64,000 bases of DNA from Shewanella sp. MTB7 (GCF_027571385.1 NZ_CP085636.1:5194501-5258500), one strand, 5' to 3'; shown: positions 37,131 to 46,247, counted from the stretch's first letter. Notes: generated by a model from the letters alone, not told the origin. A program made the numbers and translations.

Positions 37131-37811
37131 TTACAAAAAACCATACCAACCTAACCCCAAAACAAGAGCGATAAGGGCTGTAATCAAGATGTATAGAACT
37201 TTATCAGTAATAGTTTGTCGGATGCGCCTTTCAGCCTCTAGTGCATGTTTAAGATCAAACAGCCGTTCATTAGGAAGTTGTAAAGCTTCATTATCACTTT
37301 TTAATCTCAGGTTTAATTGTTCAATTAAACGACAATACCATTCCATTAAAAAGCATTTGGCCTTATAAAATTCTTTACTAGATATGAGTTGATAACGAGG
37401 AGGAGTAGCTGAATCGTTAGAAACGTTAGAAACGTTACAATGATCACTTAAACTCTTCCAAATAACCCAAGATTCCTGCCCATTTTCCTGCAAAGATTCT
37501 AACTCAGTGATTTGAGTGACTAGCTTTTTAAGCTCAATAGATTCTGAAAAATTAATACATTCATCGACACTACGCTGGCCAAATGTAGCATCACTTTTCT
37601 CAGATGAAGATGAAGTTATTACTATATTCCCATGCGCAACAATATTGCTATTGCCGCCCACTGATTGGCCCTTTTCAAGTAAGGCTGGATCTTCCAATTT
37701 AAGCCTGGATGTATTTTCAGGCTTTTCGAGCATGCTATTACATTTCTCTGTTGCTTTGTTAGACATCATGCCTTTCACAAAACTGTCAGTATCTATGTCT
37801 TTGTCATCCAT
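37131..37811 (-). CDS. Membrane-anchored protein co-transcribed with the repressor
   Basis: The 226-residue protein has no signal peptide. It has a Ser-rich segment with NSNIVAHGNIVITSSSS near residue 55, a helical middle, and a single C-terminal membrane helix (VLYILITALIALVLGLGWYG), so most of it should face the cytoplasm. It starts 27 bp after the repressor stop, so it is expressed in the lysogen. This position fits a superinfection-exclusion or defence gene, but no family is recognised. Confidence 0.65.
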   Translation of the reverse strand: MDDKDIDTDSFVKGMMSNKATEKCNSMLEKPENTSRLKLEDPALLEKGQSVGGNSNIVAHGNIVITSSSSEKSDATFGQRSVDECINFSESIELKKLVTQITELESLQENGQESWVIWKSLSDHCNVSNVSNDSATPPRYQLISSKEFYKAKCFLMEWYCRLIEQLNLRLKSDNEALQLPNERLFDLKHALEAERRIRQTITDKVLYILITALIALVLGLGWYGFL

Positions 37812-37838
37812 GAGTAATTACCTCGCGTGCTATTACTT

Positions 37839-38237
37839 TTATGTCGCAAATAACTGTATAACTTTAGCTCCTAATTCAACAGGATCGACTTCCACACTTT
37901 CGTCCTGTGCTTGTTTAAGGACCTGGTATATCTCCATCGCAACTGGATAAACCATTTCAGGATATGCCAATTTTAATCCTGAACGATGAATATATTTGGC
38001 GACAATCTCTATTGCTTTCTCTTGTAAATTAAAATCAAAGTCAGCTGAAAAACTACGTTTCCCAGTGATAATAAACTGCACATCAAAACCAAGTTCAGCC
38101 AATAAAGCGAGTTTGTCTGAAGGTATTGCATAACCAGCTTCCCATCGAATAAAGGTACCTTTATTTACCCCTATCTCTTCGAAAACTTCCTTTTGAGGAA
38201 GATTTAAATAGATTCGCTCAGCCTTTAAAAAGTTCAA
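37839..38237 (-). CDS. Phage repressor, XRE-type helix-turn-helix (c analogue)
   Basis: This 132-residue protein has an N-terminal HTH (PQKEVFEEIGVNKGTFIRWE, then GYAIPSDKLALLAELGFDV) and a helical C-terminus, probably for dimerisation. It is divergent from ner across a 117-bp operator region with a strong early promoter, exactly the c/ner switch position of Mu-like phages. There is no peptidase domain, so induction is probably not LexA-like. Confidence 0.8.
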   Translation of the reverse strand: MNFLKAERIYLNLPQKEVFEEIGVNKGTFIRWEAGYAIPSDKLALLAELGFDVQFIITGKRSFSADFDFNLQEKAIEIVAKYIHRSGLKLAYPEMVYPVAMEIYQVLKQAQDESVEVDPVELGAKVIQLFAT

Positions 38238-38254
38238 TTATTCACACCAAATGG

Positions 38255-38284
38255 TTGACAAGTTCAATATATTAAACCTATACT
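38255..38284 (+). promoter_or_regulatory. Early promoter (sigma-70 type)
   Basis: TTGACA at 38255-38260 and TATACT at 38279-38284 are separated by 18 bp. It directs transcription to ner and the transposition genes. AGTTCAAT occurs twice (38231 and 38261), the second copy in the spacer, and may be the repressor site. Confidence 0.75.
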
Positions 38285-38301
38285 GAGCCCATCTTATTAA
38301 C

Positions 38302-38329
38302 TTGTTTACGAATTGCACTTCGTAAACAA
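38302..38329. promoter_or_regulatory. Operator dyad in the c-ner region
   Basis: TTGTTTACGAA and TTCGTAAACAA form a perfect 11-bp inverted repeat with 6-nt spacing, downstream of the early -10 box and 25 bp before ner. It is the likely Ner or repressor operator. Confidence 0.6.
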
Positions 38330-38354
38330 CATATATGTACCAGAGGATTAAATC

Positions 38355-38627
38355 ATGAAAGCCAATGAAATTAAAGCTGCTTTGCAAGAGCGAGGCCTCA
38401 CTTACTCAATGATTGCTGATGCTACAGGGATTAAAATTGCCCATATCAGCGCAATTATCAACCGCCATAACAAATCCATGAGGGTTGCCAACATAGTGGC
38501 TAAAGCAATAGAACAACCTGTGGAACAGGTATTTCCCGAGCATTTTTCCGTGCTAAATCAACGTAAGAAAGATCAAGAGCGGCGTCAGGTCGCAGTTGAT
38601 ATTCTTCGTCAGCGTTTAGCTTCGTAG
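38355..38627 (+). CDS. Ner-like early regulator
   Basis: This 90-residue protein has the Ner/Nlp-type HTH: IKAALQERGLTYSMIADATG, then a second half VAKAIEQPVEQVFPEHF. In Mu, Ner represses early and repressor promoters. It is the first gene of the early operon, with a good ribosome site (AGAGGA). Confidence 0.85.
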   Translation: MKANEIKAALQERGLTYSMIADATGIKIAHISAIINRHNKSMRVANIVAKAIEQPVEQVFPEHFSVLNQRKKDQERRQVAVDILRQRLAS

Positions 38628-39024
38628 GTATAGAGGAAGGAACAAATAACAGACTCCGCCAATGGCTAGCTAGAGTCACATCATCCAGTTGATAAATATT
38701 TATTTGGGAAATATTTGTATGGCTTTCAATAAAACCAAAATGCACTATGAGCTTAATACGCATCAAACTCCAAGACAGCAGTTGCAGCATAGTGATGTCT
38801 TGCACCCAGACTCCCCATTGCACTACCTGCTGCCTTTGTGCCGAGTTCAGATGCGCCAACTGCTCAAACAAAGTACGAACATTCCCTATATCACTAGGCA
38901 ACATAGGCGTACTGAGCAAGTTGATTTCAGCCAAAGTCTCTTCACTAAGAGCCTCGCCCAACCAATGGTTAAATACCTGACAACTTATATCCGTTTGCAA
39001 TGTGCTGATTTTTTGCCTGCTCAT
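38500..39024 (-). CDS. Possible antisense gene (alternative to 38719-39138)
   Basis: This 174-codon leftward frame has a natural-looking composition in its first 130 residues (EALSEETLAEINLL, LAHLNSAQRQQVVQWGVWVQ) and stronger first-position G bias than the opposite frame. However, it runs 128 bp into the end of ner and lacks a good ribosome site. Both strands cannot be fully coding; the choice is open. Confidence 0.3.
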   Translation of the reverse strand: MSRQKISTLQTDISCQVFNHWLGEALSEETLAEINLLSTPMLPSDIGNVRTLFEQLAHLNSAQRQQVVQWGVWVQDITMLQLLSWSLMRIKLIVHFGFIESHTNISQINIYQLDDVTLASHWRSLLFVPSSIPTKLNADEEYQLRPDAALDLSYVDLARKNAREIPVPQVVLLL

Positions 39025-39138
39025 AATTGCTTCTTGCTTGATTACCGTGTGACTGAAAATTTAGCTGATGGCCGCATAGTTTGTATAGATGCAGAGCAAT
39101 ACTTTGTTTGGAAGCACGCTTACAAAAGGAGTTTCTAA
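38719..39138 (+). CDS. Possible early phage protein (alternative to 38500-39024)
   Basis: This 139-codon frame lies in the direction of the early operon. Its stop overlaps the next start as TAATG, the usual coupling here, and its last 40 codons look coding (RVTENLADGRIVCIDAEQYF). The first half has a poorer composition and no clear ribosome site. It has no recognised domain. Confidence 0.4.
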   Translation: MAFNKTKMHYELNTHQTPRQQLQHSDVLHPDSPLHYLLPLCRVQMRQLLKQSTNIPYITRQHRRTEQVDFSQSLFTKSLAQPMVKYLTTYIRLQCADFLPAHNCFLLDYRVTENLADGRIVCIDAEQYFVWKHAYKRSF

Positions 39139-39632
39139 TGGCTGCCCGAAATTGGAAAAGGCAAGTCCCCAACTCACTCAATCACGCGCTACGTCTGTGT
39201 AAAGAGCATGGTTTGGATAAACAGAACCTGTCAGTAGAACGGATTGCTGAGCGGATGGCCACCACCGTCGATACTCTATATAAATGGTTGGGGAGTGGCA
39301 GAATGCCAATCAACCAGCTAATTAACTATGAAAGCTTAACTACTGGCAATAGCCGCACTGGCCGCCCCTTCGTTACTGAATATTTAGCCCACTCTCAAGG
39401 CTACCTGCTAATAAAAATGCCCACGGGCCGTCAAGCTGAACACACTGAAGTGCTAGAACTGAATATCTTTATGCAACAGTTCATAGCCGAACTACTTAGT
39501 TTACAGGCGGGAGAAGGCGATGCTGACAAAGCCATCGTTACAGTAAAAACGTTAATTCAAGATCTGGCATTTCAACATAAGAATATTGAGCAGCATCAAT
39601 CACCGCAGCTGGATTTAGGAGAGGATTCATGA
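39138..39632 (+). CDS. Early phage DNA-binding protein, HTH type
   Basis: The 164-residue protein has a helix-turn-helix near residues 35-60 (ERIAERMATTVDTLYKWLGS, then GRMPINQLINYE), followed by TEYLAHSQGYLLIKMPTG. This pattern recurs in early regulators of Mu-like phages. The ATG at 39138 has AAAAGGAG upstream; a longer frame from 39081 lacks a ribosome site. Confidence 0.7.
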   Translation: MAARNWKRQVPNSLNHALRLCKEHGLDKQNLSVERIAERMATTVDTLYKWLGSGRMPINQLINYESLTTGNSRTGRPFVTEYLAHSQGYLLIKMPTGRQAEHTEVLELNIFMQQFIAELLSLQAGEGDADKAIVTVKTLIQDLAFQHKNIEQHQSPQLDLGEDS

Positions 39633-39961
39633 TGAAAAACACTACCAATAACGACAGCCAATATATCTCTAGTCACCTGCAACGCGCGTTTAAAGTGATT
39701 GATATCATGGTTGGGCATGAGGTTCTGGGGATCACCCCTGGAACATTGGCCAAATTAGCCAACACCGCACCAGCAAACATCACTCGCCTTCTAGATAATT
39801 TGGCATTAGCGAATCTTGCCGAACGTCTACCTAATAATCCAACCCGCTGGCGTTTAACGGCAAAGTTTGCCCAATACTCAAATTCAATATCACTAAACTT
39901 AAATCAAGCACAACTGCAACTACAGCAAGACCAACAAAACTACAGTTTACTGGCCGTTTAG
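39629..39961 (+). CDS. Winged-helix early phage protein (IclR-type HTH)
   Basis: This 110-residue protein has a core (RAFKVIDIMVGHEVLGITPG, LAKLANTAPANITRLLDNLA) resembling the IclR N-terminal winged helix, without the effector domain. The start overlaps the previous stop as ATGA, with AGGAGAGG upstream. It is probably an early regulator. Confidence 0.7.
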   Translation: MMKNTTNNDSQYISSHLQRAFKVIDIMVGHEVLGITPGTLAKLANTAPANITRLLDNLALANLAERLPNNPTRWRLTAKFAQYSNSISLNLNQAQLQLQQDQQNYSLLAV

Positions 39962-39976
39962 CGCTAAGGAATTCTC

Positions 39977-40948
39977 ATGAAAAAGACAGACACAAAAGTC
40001 AGAGATCTATCTCCAGAACAAGAAAAAGCGGTAGTAGATGCCAAAGAGGTGCTGGCATCTAAGCAAGATACGTTATTGCAATTAGGACAAGTCCAAGCAT
40101 TTAATTTTATCAGCAAACTGGTAACTGTTACCGAATTGAAGGTTTTGCAAAACATTAAGGAATCTAAGTCTTATAAGGGCTTAACCTATAAAAATGAAAA
40201 TGGCGAACTGGTAACAGTTACCAGTTGGGATGAATGTTGTCAGTACATATTACTCACTGACAGAAGAAATGTTGATAACCGACTAATCACTTTAGAACAG
40301 TTTGGCGAAGAGTTTTTTGAAGCTTCTAAAAGTATGGGGCTAGGTTACCGTGATCTTCGTAAGTTACGCCAGCTGCCGGAATCAGACCAAAATCTAGTCA
40401 TCGATAGCGAAGCTATTGACATGGGCGACAAGGAAGCAGTGAAAGAGCTAATTGAAGATCTTACCGATAAGCATGCAACAGAGAAAGTTCACCTGAAGGA
40501 GCAATTGGGCGAAAGCCAGAAACTAGCAATGGTACGCAACAATCTACTACAAGACGCCAACAACCGCCTGAATATTACCACCGAAGAGCTAGAGCAGTTC
40601 AAGGTCCAAAAAAATAACGCACCAGAGCCAAATCAATGGGCCAAACAGGTACATGAAATAAACCAACTGAGTACCCGACTAGCTGCAAAGGCCATTGAAT
40701 TAGCTGAACAGCTTGATGATGTGTCTGAAACGATTATGGCCACAGAGGTCAATGAGCAACACAGTGAACGCGCCATGGAACATATGGCCGCAGTGCAAGT
40801 GCATTGTGTCGACCAACTCTTTTTAGCCGTTAACGCTCTGTCAATTGAAACACGTCAACGCTTCGATTTTTACGTTAACCAAGGACGCCCCATGTACAGC
40901 GAGGCGGAAATTTTGGCGCTAGAAACTGAAATAGATGCACGAGGTTAA
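39977..40948 (+). CDS. Early phage coiled-coil protein upstream of the transposase
   Basis: This 323-residue protein has an N-terminal part (about 1-140) that looks folded and includes FNFISKLVTVTELKVLQNI and GLGYRDLRKLRQLP. Residues of about 150-290 are a long charged coiled-coil. It has no recognised catalytic motif. It lies just 2 bp before the transposase, so it is probably part of the transposition/replication module. Confidence 0.7.
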   Translation: MKKTDTKVRDLSPEQEKAVVDAKEVLASKQDTLLQLGQVQAFNFISKLVTVTELKVLQNIKESKSYKGLTYKNENGELVTVTSWDECCQYILLTDRRNVDNRLITLEQFGEEFFEASKSMGLGYRDLRKLRQLPESDQNLVIDSEAIDMGDKEAVKELIEDLTDKHATEKVHLKEQLGESQKLAMVRNNLLQDANNRLNITTEELEQFKVQKNNAPEPNQWAKQVHEINQLSTRLAAKAIELAEQLDDVSETIMATEVNEQHSERAMEHMAAVQVHCVDQLFLAVNALSIETRQRFDFYVNQGRPMYSEAEILALETEIDARG

Positions 40949-40950
40949 CC

Positions 40951-42738
40951 ATGGCCACACATACCCCTTCAAATATTAATATGCAGGACAGTTATCGCCA
41001 GCTGGCCAAGCAGTTAGATGCAGCACCTTCGGGTCATCAGGGGGTATTGCGTATTGCGTTTGAGGAAATGCACAACGTCTCTAAAAGAACCGTTTACAGT
41101 AACCTCAAAAAAATTGGCTGGAGTAGTGGACGCAAAATACGCTGCGATGCAGGAACAACCTCTATTGATGAAAAAACACTTGAAGAATTGGAAGCAGTAA
41201 CCCGTTTAAGCCTACGTGCCAATGGTAAACATACTATGCCAACTACCGTTGCAGCCTCCATGTTAGTCGGCAGTGGACGAGAGATTAACTTGTCCAACTC
41301 ACGCCTCAATGAATTACGCCGTCAGCGCAAGAGTACCGCGCAAGATCAAAAACGTGCCAGCCCACACCAGCAATTACGAACGTTATACCCGAATCATGTA
41401 CATCAAGTCGATCCGTCTTATTGTCTGCTCTATTACGCACCAAGCGGTGAGCAACATGTGCAGAAGTTTGTTGATGAGTCCGACATGTATGCTAACAAAC
41501 CTGAGAACCTGGAGAAGATAAGCAATCTTAAGTGTTGGCGCTATGTACTAACAGACCATTATAGCGGCAGCATTATCGTTCGCTATTATCAGAGCAAAGG
41601 TGAGACCAGTGCCAACTTATGGGATTTTTTACTCTACAGCTGGCAAAGCATCGACTCTCGCCCGTTTCGAGGGGTACCAGATATCATGGTGTGGGATAAA
41701 GGCTCAGCTAACACCAGTGGCGCGATTAAAAATGCACTTGATGCATTGCAAGTTGAACACATGACTCATATGGCCAAGAATCCTCGTGCGAAAGGTCAAG
41801 TAGAAAGCAGTAATAACATAGTCGAATGCCATTTTGAGAGCCGCTTGAAATTTGAGCCGGTAAACAGTGTCGAAGAACTCAACCTGGCTGCCGAAGCCTG
41901 GTACAACGCTTGGAACTCCAATCAACTCCCACGCCAAGACAGCCGTTTGCATCGTCGTGGTATGCCACAACCCATTGCACGATTTGATTTATGGCAGCGT
42001 ATTTTGAAAACGCCGGAGAAACTGCGAGAACTTCCCCCTATAGAGATGTGTCGCTACTTATTGAAAGCCGCTCCAAAACCCAAAACGGTACAAGGCAGCT
42101 TAGATATCAGCTTTAAGCATCCTGCCGCACCTAAAAGCCAGCTGTACTCCCTCAAAGGGTTAGCCCATGTAGCAATTGGTGAAAAAGTGGCTGTAGCCCC
42201 GCTGTATTACGGTAACTGTCAAATCATGGTGACAATAAAAGATGGCTTAGGTGAAGAATATCATCATGTTGTAGAGCCTAAAGAATTCGATGACGCAGGT
42301 TTTGCCCTCGACGCACCGATATGGGGTGAGTCGATTAAAGCAATGCCAGATACCGAAGTTGAGAAGCGCAATAAAGCCTCTGACAGAACAGCATTTCCCA
42401 ATATGGATTTAGATGACATTAAGAAAGCTAAAGCCAAACAGATCACCCCGTTTGAAGGCACCTTAAACGCCCACAGCCATTTACAAGACATCAAGCAACC
42501 CATCTTTATGCGTCGTGATGGCAGCAATATCGAACTCGCTGAGCAATATCAACCAGCCTCACGTGAGCCACTGAGCCGTATTGCGCTGAAGCGTTTAGTC
42601 GTGACGCAGCTAGACCGAGCGCTAAGTATTGAGGAAAGCCAACGCCTTGAGAAATACACGCACGTATTTGATGAAGATATACCGCAAATTGTAGCCACTT
42701 TACTGCAGCCTGTACAGCCACTAAAACGAGTGAAATAA
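40951..42738 (+). CDS. Mu-type DDE transposase (A protein)
   Basis: This 595-residue protein has N-terminal winged-helix end-binding domains followed by an rve/DDE core with Asp154 (HQVDPS), Asp249 (MVWDKGSANT) and Glu285 (GQVESSNN), then a Mu-transposase C-terminal beta domain and tail. It performs integration and replicative transposition at the TG/CA ends. It is slightly shorter than MuA (663). It is followed 10 bp later by the MuB-like gene. Confidence 0.95.
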   Translation: MATHTPSNINMQDSYRQLAKQLDAAPSGHQGVLRIAFEEMHNVSKRTVYSNLKKIGWSSGRKIRCDAGTTSIDEKTLEELEAVTRLSLRANGKHTMPTTVAASMLVGSGREINLSNSRLNELRRQRKSTAQDQKRASPHQQLRTLYPNHVHQVDPSYCLLYYAPSGEQHVQKFVDESDMYANKPENLEKISNLKCWRYVLTDHYSGSIIVRYYQSKGETSANLWDFLLYSWQSIDSRPFRGVPDIMVWDKGSANTSGAIKNALDALQVEHMTHMAKNPRAKGQVESSNNIVECHFESRLKFEPVNSVEELNLAAEAWYNAWNSNQLPRQDSRLHRRGMPQPIARFDLWQRILKTPEKLRELPPIEMCRYLLKAAPKPKTVQGSLDISFKHPAAPKSQLYSLKGLAHVAIGEKVAVAPLYYGNCQIMVTIKDGLGEEYHHVVEPKEFDDAGFALDAPIWGESIKAMPDTEVEKRNKASDRTAFPNMDLDDIKKAKAKQITPFEGTLNAHSHLQDIKQPIFMRRDGSNIELAEQYQPASREPLSRIALKRLVVTQLDRALSIEESQRLEKYTHVFDEDIPQIVATLLQPVQPLKRVK

Positions 42739-42748
42739 GGACATTGAA

Positions 42749-44215
42749 ATGAACGAATTAACGATTGACCATGTATTAAAGCGTCATGACATGACACGAA
42801 TGGCGCTACTGAGACAATTAAATAACGAAGGCTATTCGATTGGTAAATGCTCTATGCGCAATCTTGCCGAAAAAAACCAATGTCCACGTCGTGCTCCTGC
42901 CGCTGCGGTGAGAAATGCACTTGGCCATTTATTAGGGAGCAGCATAAAAGAAGAGGAATTGGACACGATCTTTAAACATCAACCCAATGGAGGAACTAGC
43001 AACGTGGATATATCACAGCCCGTGTATGGCGTGATTGAGCAGCTTCAAATAAATGACCTGAGTCAAATGCAAGTCATTAACGCGTTAAAACACGATGGGA
43101 TCACTCTATCACCCACCGCCATGAGCCAAATTCTACGCCACGGTATTTGGCCCAAAACGGTTAAACGCGTTGATATTGAAATGTCCATTAACGCTTGGCT
43201 CGCCCAATTTGTGTCTAAAAAGCAACTTAATGATATGTGGAAGGTACGTGGTGCAACAGTCAATGCCAATCCTAAAAAATCGTTAACCCCCTTGGACAAT
43301 GTTGCACTTAAGTCACGTATCACTTTTGAGCAACCGGAGCCTGAAATGCTAAATCAAACCACGTTACGCCATTTTAAATTAACCCGTCATCCTTTTGAAA
43401 ATGAAATACGAACGGAGGCAGACTTGTTCATGAGTGAGCAGCAAATGATGTTACGTGAAGCCATGGTGCAAGCCAGTATTGGCGGCAGCATCCTTGCGAT
43501 AATTGGCGAGTGTGGCTCAGGAAAAACAGAAATACGCAAAGGCTGTTTGGAATACCTCAGACGCCATCATCCCGAAGTGATTGTGATTGAACCAATGGTG
43601 ATCAACAAGAAGCGCCTGACTGCTGAGATGATTTTTGATGCCTTAGCCGAGGAACTGATGCTGACCTCATTGCCTGGAAGCCTTGAGCGTCGAGCACGTA
43701 AAGTTGAGAGCGCGCTGAAGCGTAGCGTGAAAGCGGGTAATCGTCATGTGCTGATTATTGAGGAGGCTCACGATCTGAGCAATGACGTTGTGAAATACTT
43801 GAAAAGAATATGGGAATTGAGTGATGGCTTTAATCGTTTAATCAGCATCATCTTAGTCGGCCAGCCTGAGCTTTCACAAAAGCTTGCCCCCTCAAACTAC
43901 GAAGTACGAGAGTTCTCCCGCCGTTGTAATGTGATGAAGGTACCGCCACTGGGACGTTCACTTACTGACTATATTGCCCATAAGTTTAACCGTTGCAGTG
44001 TGGACTATTTAAATGTGATTGAGCCTTTGGCCATTGAGGCATTGCAACTAAGACTGCAAGCCAAGGTGAGTTATGGCATGGCGGCAAAAGCGAGCGAGCA
44101 TCAGGACATGAGTTACCCGCTAATCGTGAACAACTGGTTAGTGTGCGCCATGAACTTGGCCGCCAACCTCGGTGAAACTCCCATTAGTGCAGATGTGATT
44201 AAGGAGCTGAAATGA
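42749..44215 (+). CDS. MuB-like AAA+ ATPase, target-selection protein
   Basis: This 488-residue protein has Walker A GECGSGKT near residues 252-259, Walker B VLIIEEAHD near 332-340, and an arginine-rich sensor region (REFSRRCNVM). The N-terminal ~200 residues are longer than in Mu B (312 residues) and contain HTH-like repeats (SQMQVINALKHDGITLSPTA). MuB coats target DNA and gives transposition immunity. It overlaps the next start. Confidence 0.9.
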   Translation: MNELTIDHVLKRHDMTRMALLRQLNNEGYSIGKCSMRNLAEKNQCPRRAPAAAVRNALGHLLGSSIKEEELDTIFKHQPNGGTSNVDISQPVYGVIEQLQINDLSQMQVINALKHDGITLSPTAMSQILRHGIWPKTVKRVDIEMSINAWLAQFVSKKQLNDMWKVRGATVNANPKKSLTPLDNVALKSRITFEQPEPEMLNQTTLRHFKLTRHPFENEIRTEADLFMSEQQMMLREAMVQASIGGSILAIIGECGSGKTEIRKGCLEYLRRHHPEVIVIEPMVINKKRLTAEMIFDALAEELMLTSLPGSLERRARKVESALKRSVKAGNRHVLIIEEAHDLSNDVVKYLKRIWELSDGFNRLISIILVGQPELSQKLAPSNYEVREFSRRCNVMKVPPLGRSLTDYIAHKFNRCSVDYLNVIEPLAIEALQLRLQAKVSYGMAAKASEHQDMSYPLIVNNWLVCAMNLAANLGETPISADVIKELK

Positions 44216-44475
44216 ACAAGGTCAATGAACTCGTAATGATGAATTTAGCCTATGCACTGAGGTGTGCGGCGGTTTTAGATAAAAATGGGATCACGATGAA
44301 CCAGGTGATTTTAGACAGACGTAAGCCCTGTATAGAGGTCATAAATAATAAAAAGCTGGAACAATTAACCCCCGTTTCAATTGCTATTTCGAATCAGAAT
44401 GGTCGCCGCTATGAGCGTTTATCTGCCGAAATAGAAGGCACTAATGTGCAGTGGCTTCAACCCATTAATAACTAA
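44212..44475 (+). CDS. Small early phage protein, unknown
   Basis: This 87-residue protein starts at an ATGA overlap with the MuB-like gene. It contains a QVILDRRKPCIEVINNKKL segment and is probably a compact alpha/beta fold. The family is not recognised. Confidence 0.65.
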   Translation: MNKVNELVMMNLAYALRCAAVLDKNGITMNQVILDRRKPCIEVINNKKLEQLTPVSIAISNQNGRRYERLSAEIEGTNVQWLQPINN

Positions 44476-44499
44476 ACCATCAATTAAACGGAGTAAGCC

Positions 44500-45117
44500 A
44501 TGAATGAAATAACGTTACCACCAGGATTTATGTGTGATGCCAAGGGCAATCTAGTCGCGCTCAGTAACATTAAAGCCATTGACCTTATCCGCGATGAGTT
44601 AGTGGGTAAATTGTCCGGCTTAGCCATTAAGCAGCAGGCACAAATGCGAGCCTTTAAGACGTCTATGCTTAATGAACTTGAATCGTTTGTATCCCTGTCA
44701 GCCGATGAGTACCAGCTAAAACTTGGCGGCAAGAAAGGCAACATTACCTTATTAAATTTTAATAGTACCTTGAAAATTCAAATAGCAATAAGTGATCAAC
44801 TGCAATTTGATGAACGGTTACAAGTAGCTAAGCAGTTAATTGATGAATGCATTCATGACTGGTCAAACGGGGCGAATGACCGCATTCGAACCTTAGTAGA
44901 GCATGCGTTTCAAGTTGACAAAGAGGGCCAAGTGTCAACAGCAAGAATTTTGGGCTTACGCAGACTCGATATGGAAGATGAACGTTGGGATCGTGCCATG
45001 AAAGCCATTGCCGATTCAATCCAGGTGACGGACAGCAAGTCTTATATTCGCTTTTACAAACGCAGCGACACTGAAAATGCGTGGCAAGCGATATCACTTG
45101 ATATAGCAGCACTTTAG
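44500..45117 (+). CDS. DUF3164 phage protein
   Basis: This 205-residue protein matches the DUF3164 pattern found after B in Mu-like phages: N-terminal DAKGNLVALSNIKAIDLIRD, central KLGGKKGNITLLNFNSTLKI and the C-terminal WDRAMKAIADSIQVTDSKSY. The function is unknown; association with replication is inferred from position. Confidence 0.85.
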   Translation: MNEITLPPGFMCDAKGNLVALSNIKAIDLIRDELVGKLSGLAIKQQAQMRAFKTSMLNELESFVSLSADEYQLKLGGKKGNITLLNFNSTLKIQIAISDQLQFDERLQVAKQLIDECIHDWSNGANDRIRTLVEHAFQVDKEGQVSTARILGLRRLDMEDERWDRAMKAIADSIQVTDSKSYIRFYKRSDTENAWQAISLDIAAL

Positions 45118-45126
45118 GAGGGAAAA

Positions 45127-45552
45127 ATGGATAAAATAAGCGACGATTTCCAAAATATAGCTGATAACGCAAGAAGCACTGCAATTCAAATTCAGCCCAT
45201 ATTAAACCATGTTGCCCAGCTTATGGCTCATGAAGAAGTTGATGTTCCCATTGATGAACATTTTGATTTAATGTCGACATTCCCCGTTGAAACAGTCTTT
45301 GTACTCGCAACATTAGCAAAAGAGTACTCCGAGTTGAAATGCTCATTAGTTAATTGTCTTGATCTTAAGTCTGTTGCAATTTATGACATCTCTCTAACAA
45401 GCGAGAGAGACTTAACACTATTTAAAATAGGAGTGATTGCTGCACTGAATTTAACCTCTAATCCTTCTGCACTAATGGCTACCGATAACAATGATCAAAC
45501 CAATTTATCTAAAAGCAACCTTTTAAGGATTCATGATGAAAAAGCAATTTAA
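45127..45552 (+). CDS. Early phage protein, unknown
   Basis: This 141-residue protein is acidic and mainly helical, with no recognised motif. GGAGGG lies upstream of the ATG. Its end overlaps the GemA gene by about 17 bp. Confidence 0.65.
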   Translation: MDKISDDFQNIADNARSTAIQIQPILNHVAQLMAHEEVDVPIDEHFDLMSTFPVETVFVLATLAKEYSELKCSLVNCLDLKSVAIYDISLTSERDLTLFKIGVIAALNLTSNPSALMATDNNDQTNLSKSNLLRIHDEKAI

Positions 45553-46180
45553 GCCTAGATCTTGGTACATCAAGATGATCCATATTGGTAAGAATCAGTT
45601 AAAAGTTGATGAACAATCCTACCGTGCAAACTTGATGGAGCTAACAGGTAAGCGATCGTGCTTGGATATGGAGATCCCAGACCTCTTTAAGGTTTTGGAG
45701 TTTCTCAAGTCTAAAGGCTTTAAATTTAAGGCAGGTAAAGCAACCAAGTCAACCAAGAAGTCAGCACCAACACAACTTGATAAGCTACGCCATATTTGGA
45801 TAACCATGAACCATCAGGGCTTTTTAAGAGATGGATCTGACCATGCATTAAATAAGTGGAGCATGGGGCAAACTAAACGCCTCAATAATGGTAATGCTAT
45901 CGCCAAGCTGGAATGGCTACAACCCAACATGATTAGTGCTCTGATTGAGCAGCTTAAAAGATGGCACATGCGCATGCTTAGCGAGGCTATCGAGCATCAA
46001 TATTTAGCGGCGGGTTTACTAAGCCAGGAAGGGCAGCTTAATGCAGAGGACTATCAAGCTTTTGTTGATCTTGATGATTGCTTAAAAAAGTCGAAAAACC
46101 AAGAAAACCTGAGTGGTATTTATAACGCATTAAGCATTATTTTGTCACATGACAGAACCACGCCTAAGCATAGTTGGTGA
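45536..46180 (+). CDS. GemA-like regulatory protein (Mu gp16, DUF1018)
   Basis: The protein has about 214 residues. The N-terminal YIKMIHIGKNQLKVDEQSYR and MELTGKRSCLDM are diagnostic for GemA/DUF1018. A C-terminal region follows with KLEWLQPNMISALIEQLKRW. Two adjacent ATGs exist (45533 and 45536); the second has better spacing to AAGGA. In Mu, GemA modulates host gene expression and DNA supercoiling. Confidence 0.88.
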   Translation: MKKQFKPRSWYIKMIHIGKNQLKVDEQSYRANLMELTGKRSCLDMEIPDLFKVLEFLKSKGFKFKAGKATKSTKKSAPTQLDKLRHIWITMNHQGFLRDGSDHALNKWSMGQTKRLNNGNAIAKLEWLQPNMISALIEQLKRWHMRMLSEAIEHQYLAAGLLSQEGQLNAEDYQAFVDLDDCLKKSKNQENLSGIYNALSIILSHDRTTPKHSW

Positions 46181-46247
46181 TTAATGAGTCCTGTAATGGC
46201 TCTACGTATATATGTGGGGCCAGGGCAAAACATAACGAGAGAAATTT

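Noticed and set aside
37516..37950. Plus-strand gene opposite the repressor and its neighbour
   Set aside because: It spans the ends of two better-supported minus genes and has no family resemblance.
38302..38329. A terminator between repressor and ner
   Set aside because: The hairpin lies directly downstream of the early -10 box and before ner, has no T-run, and fits an operator dyad better.
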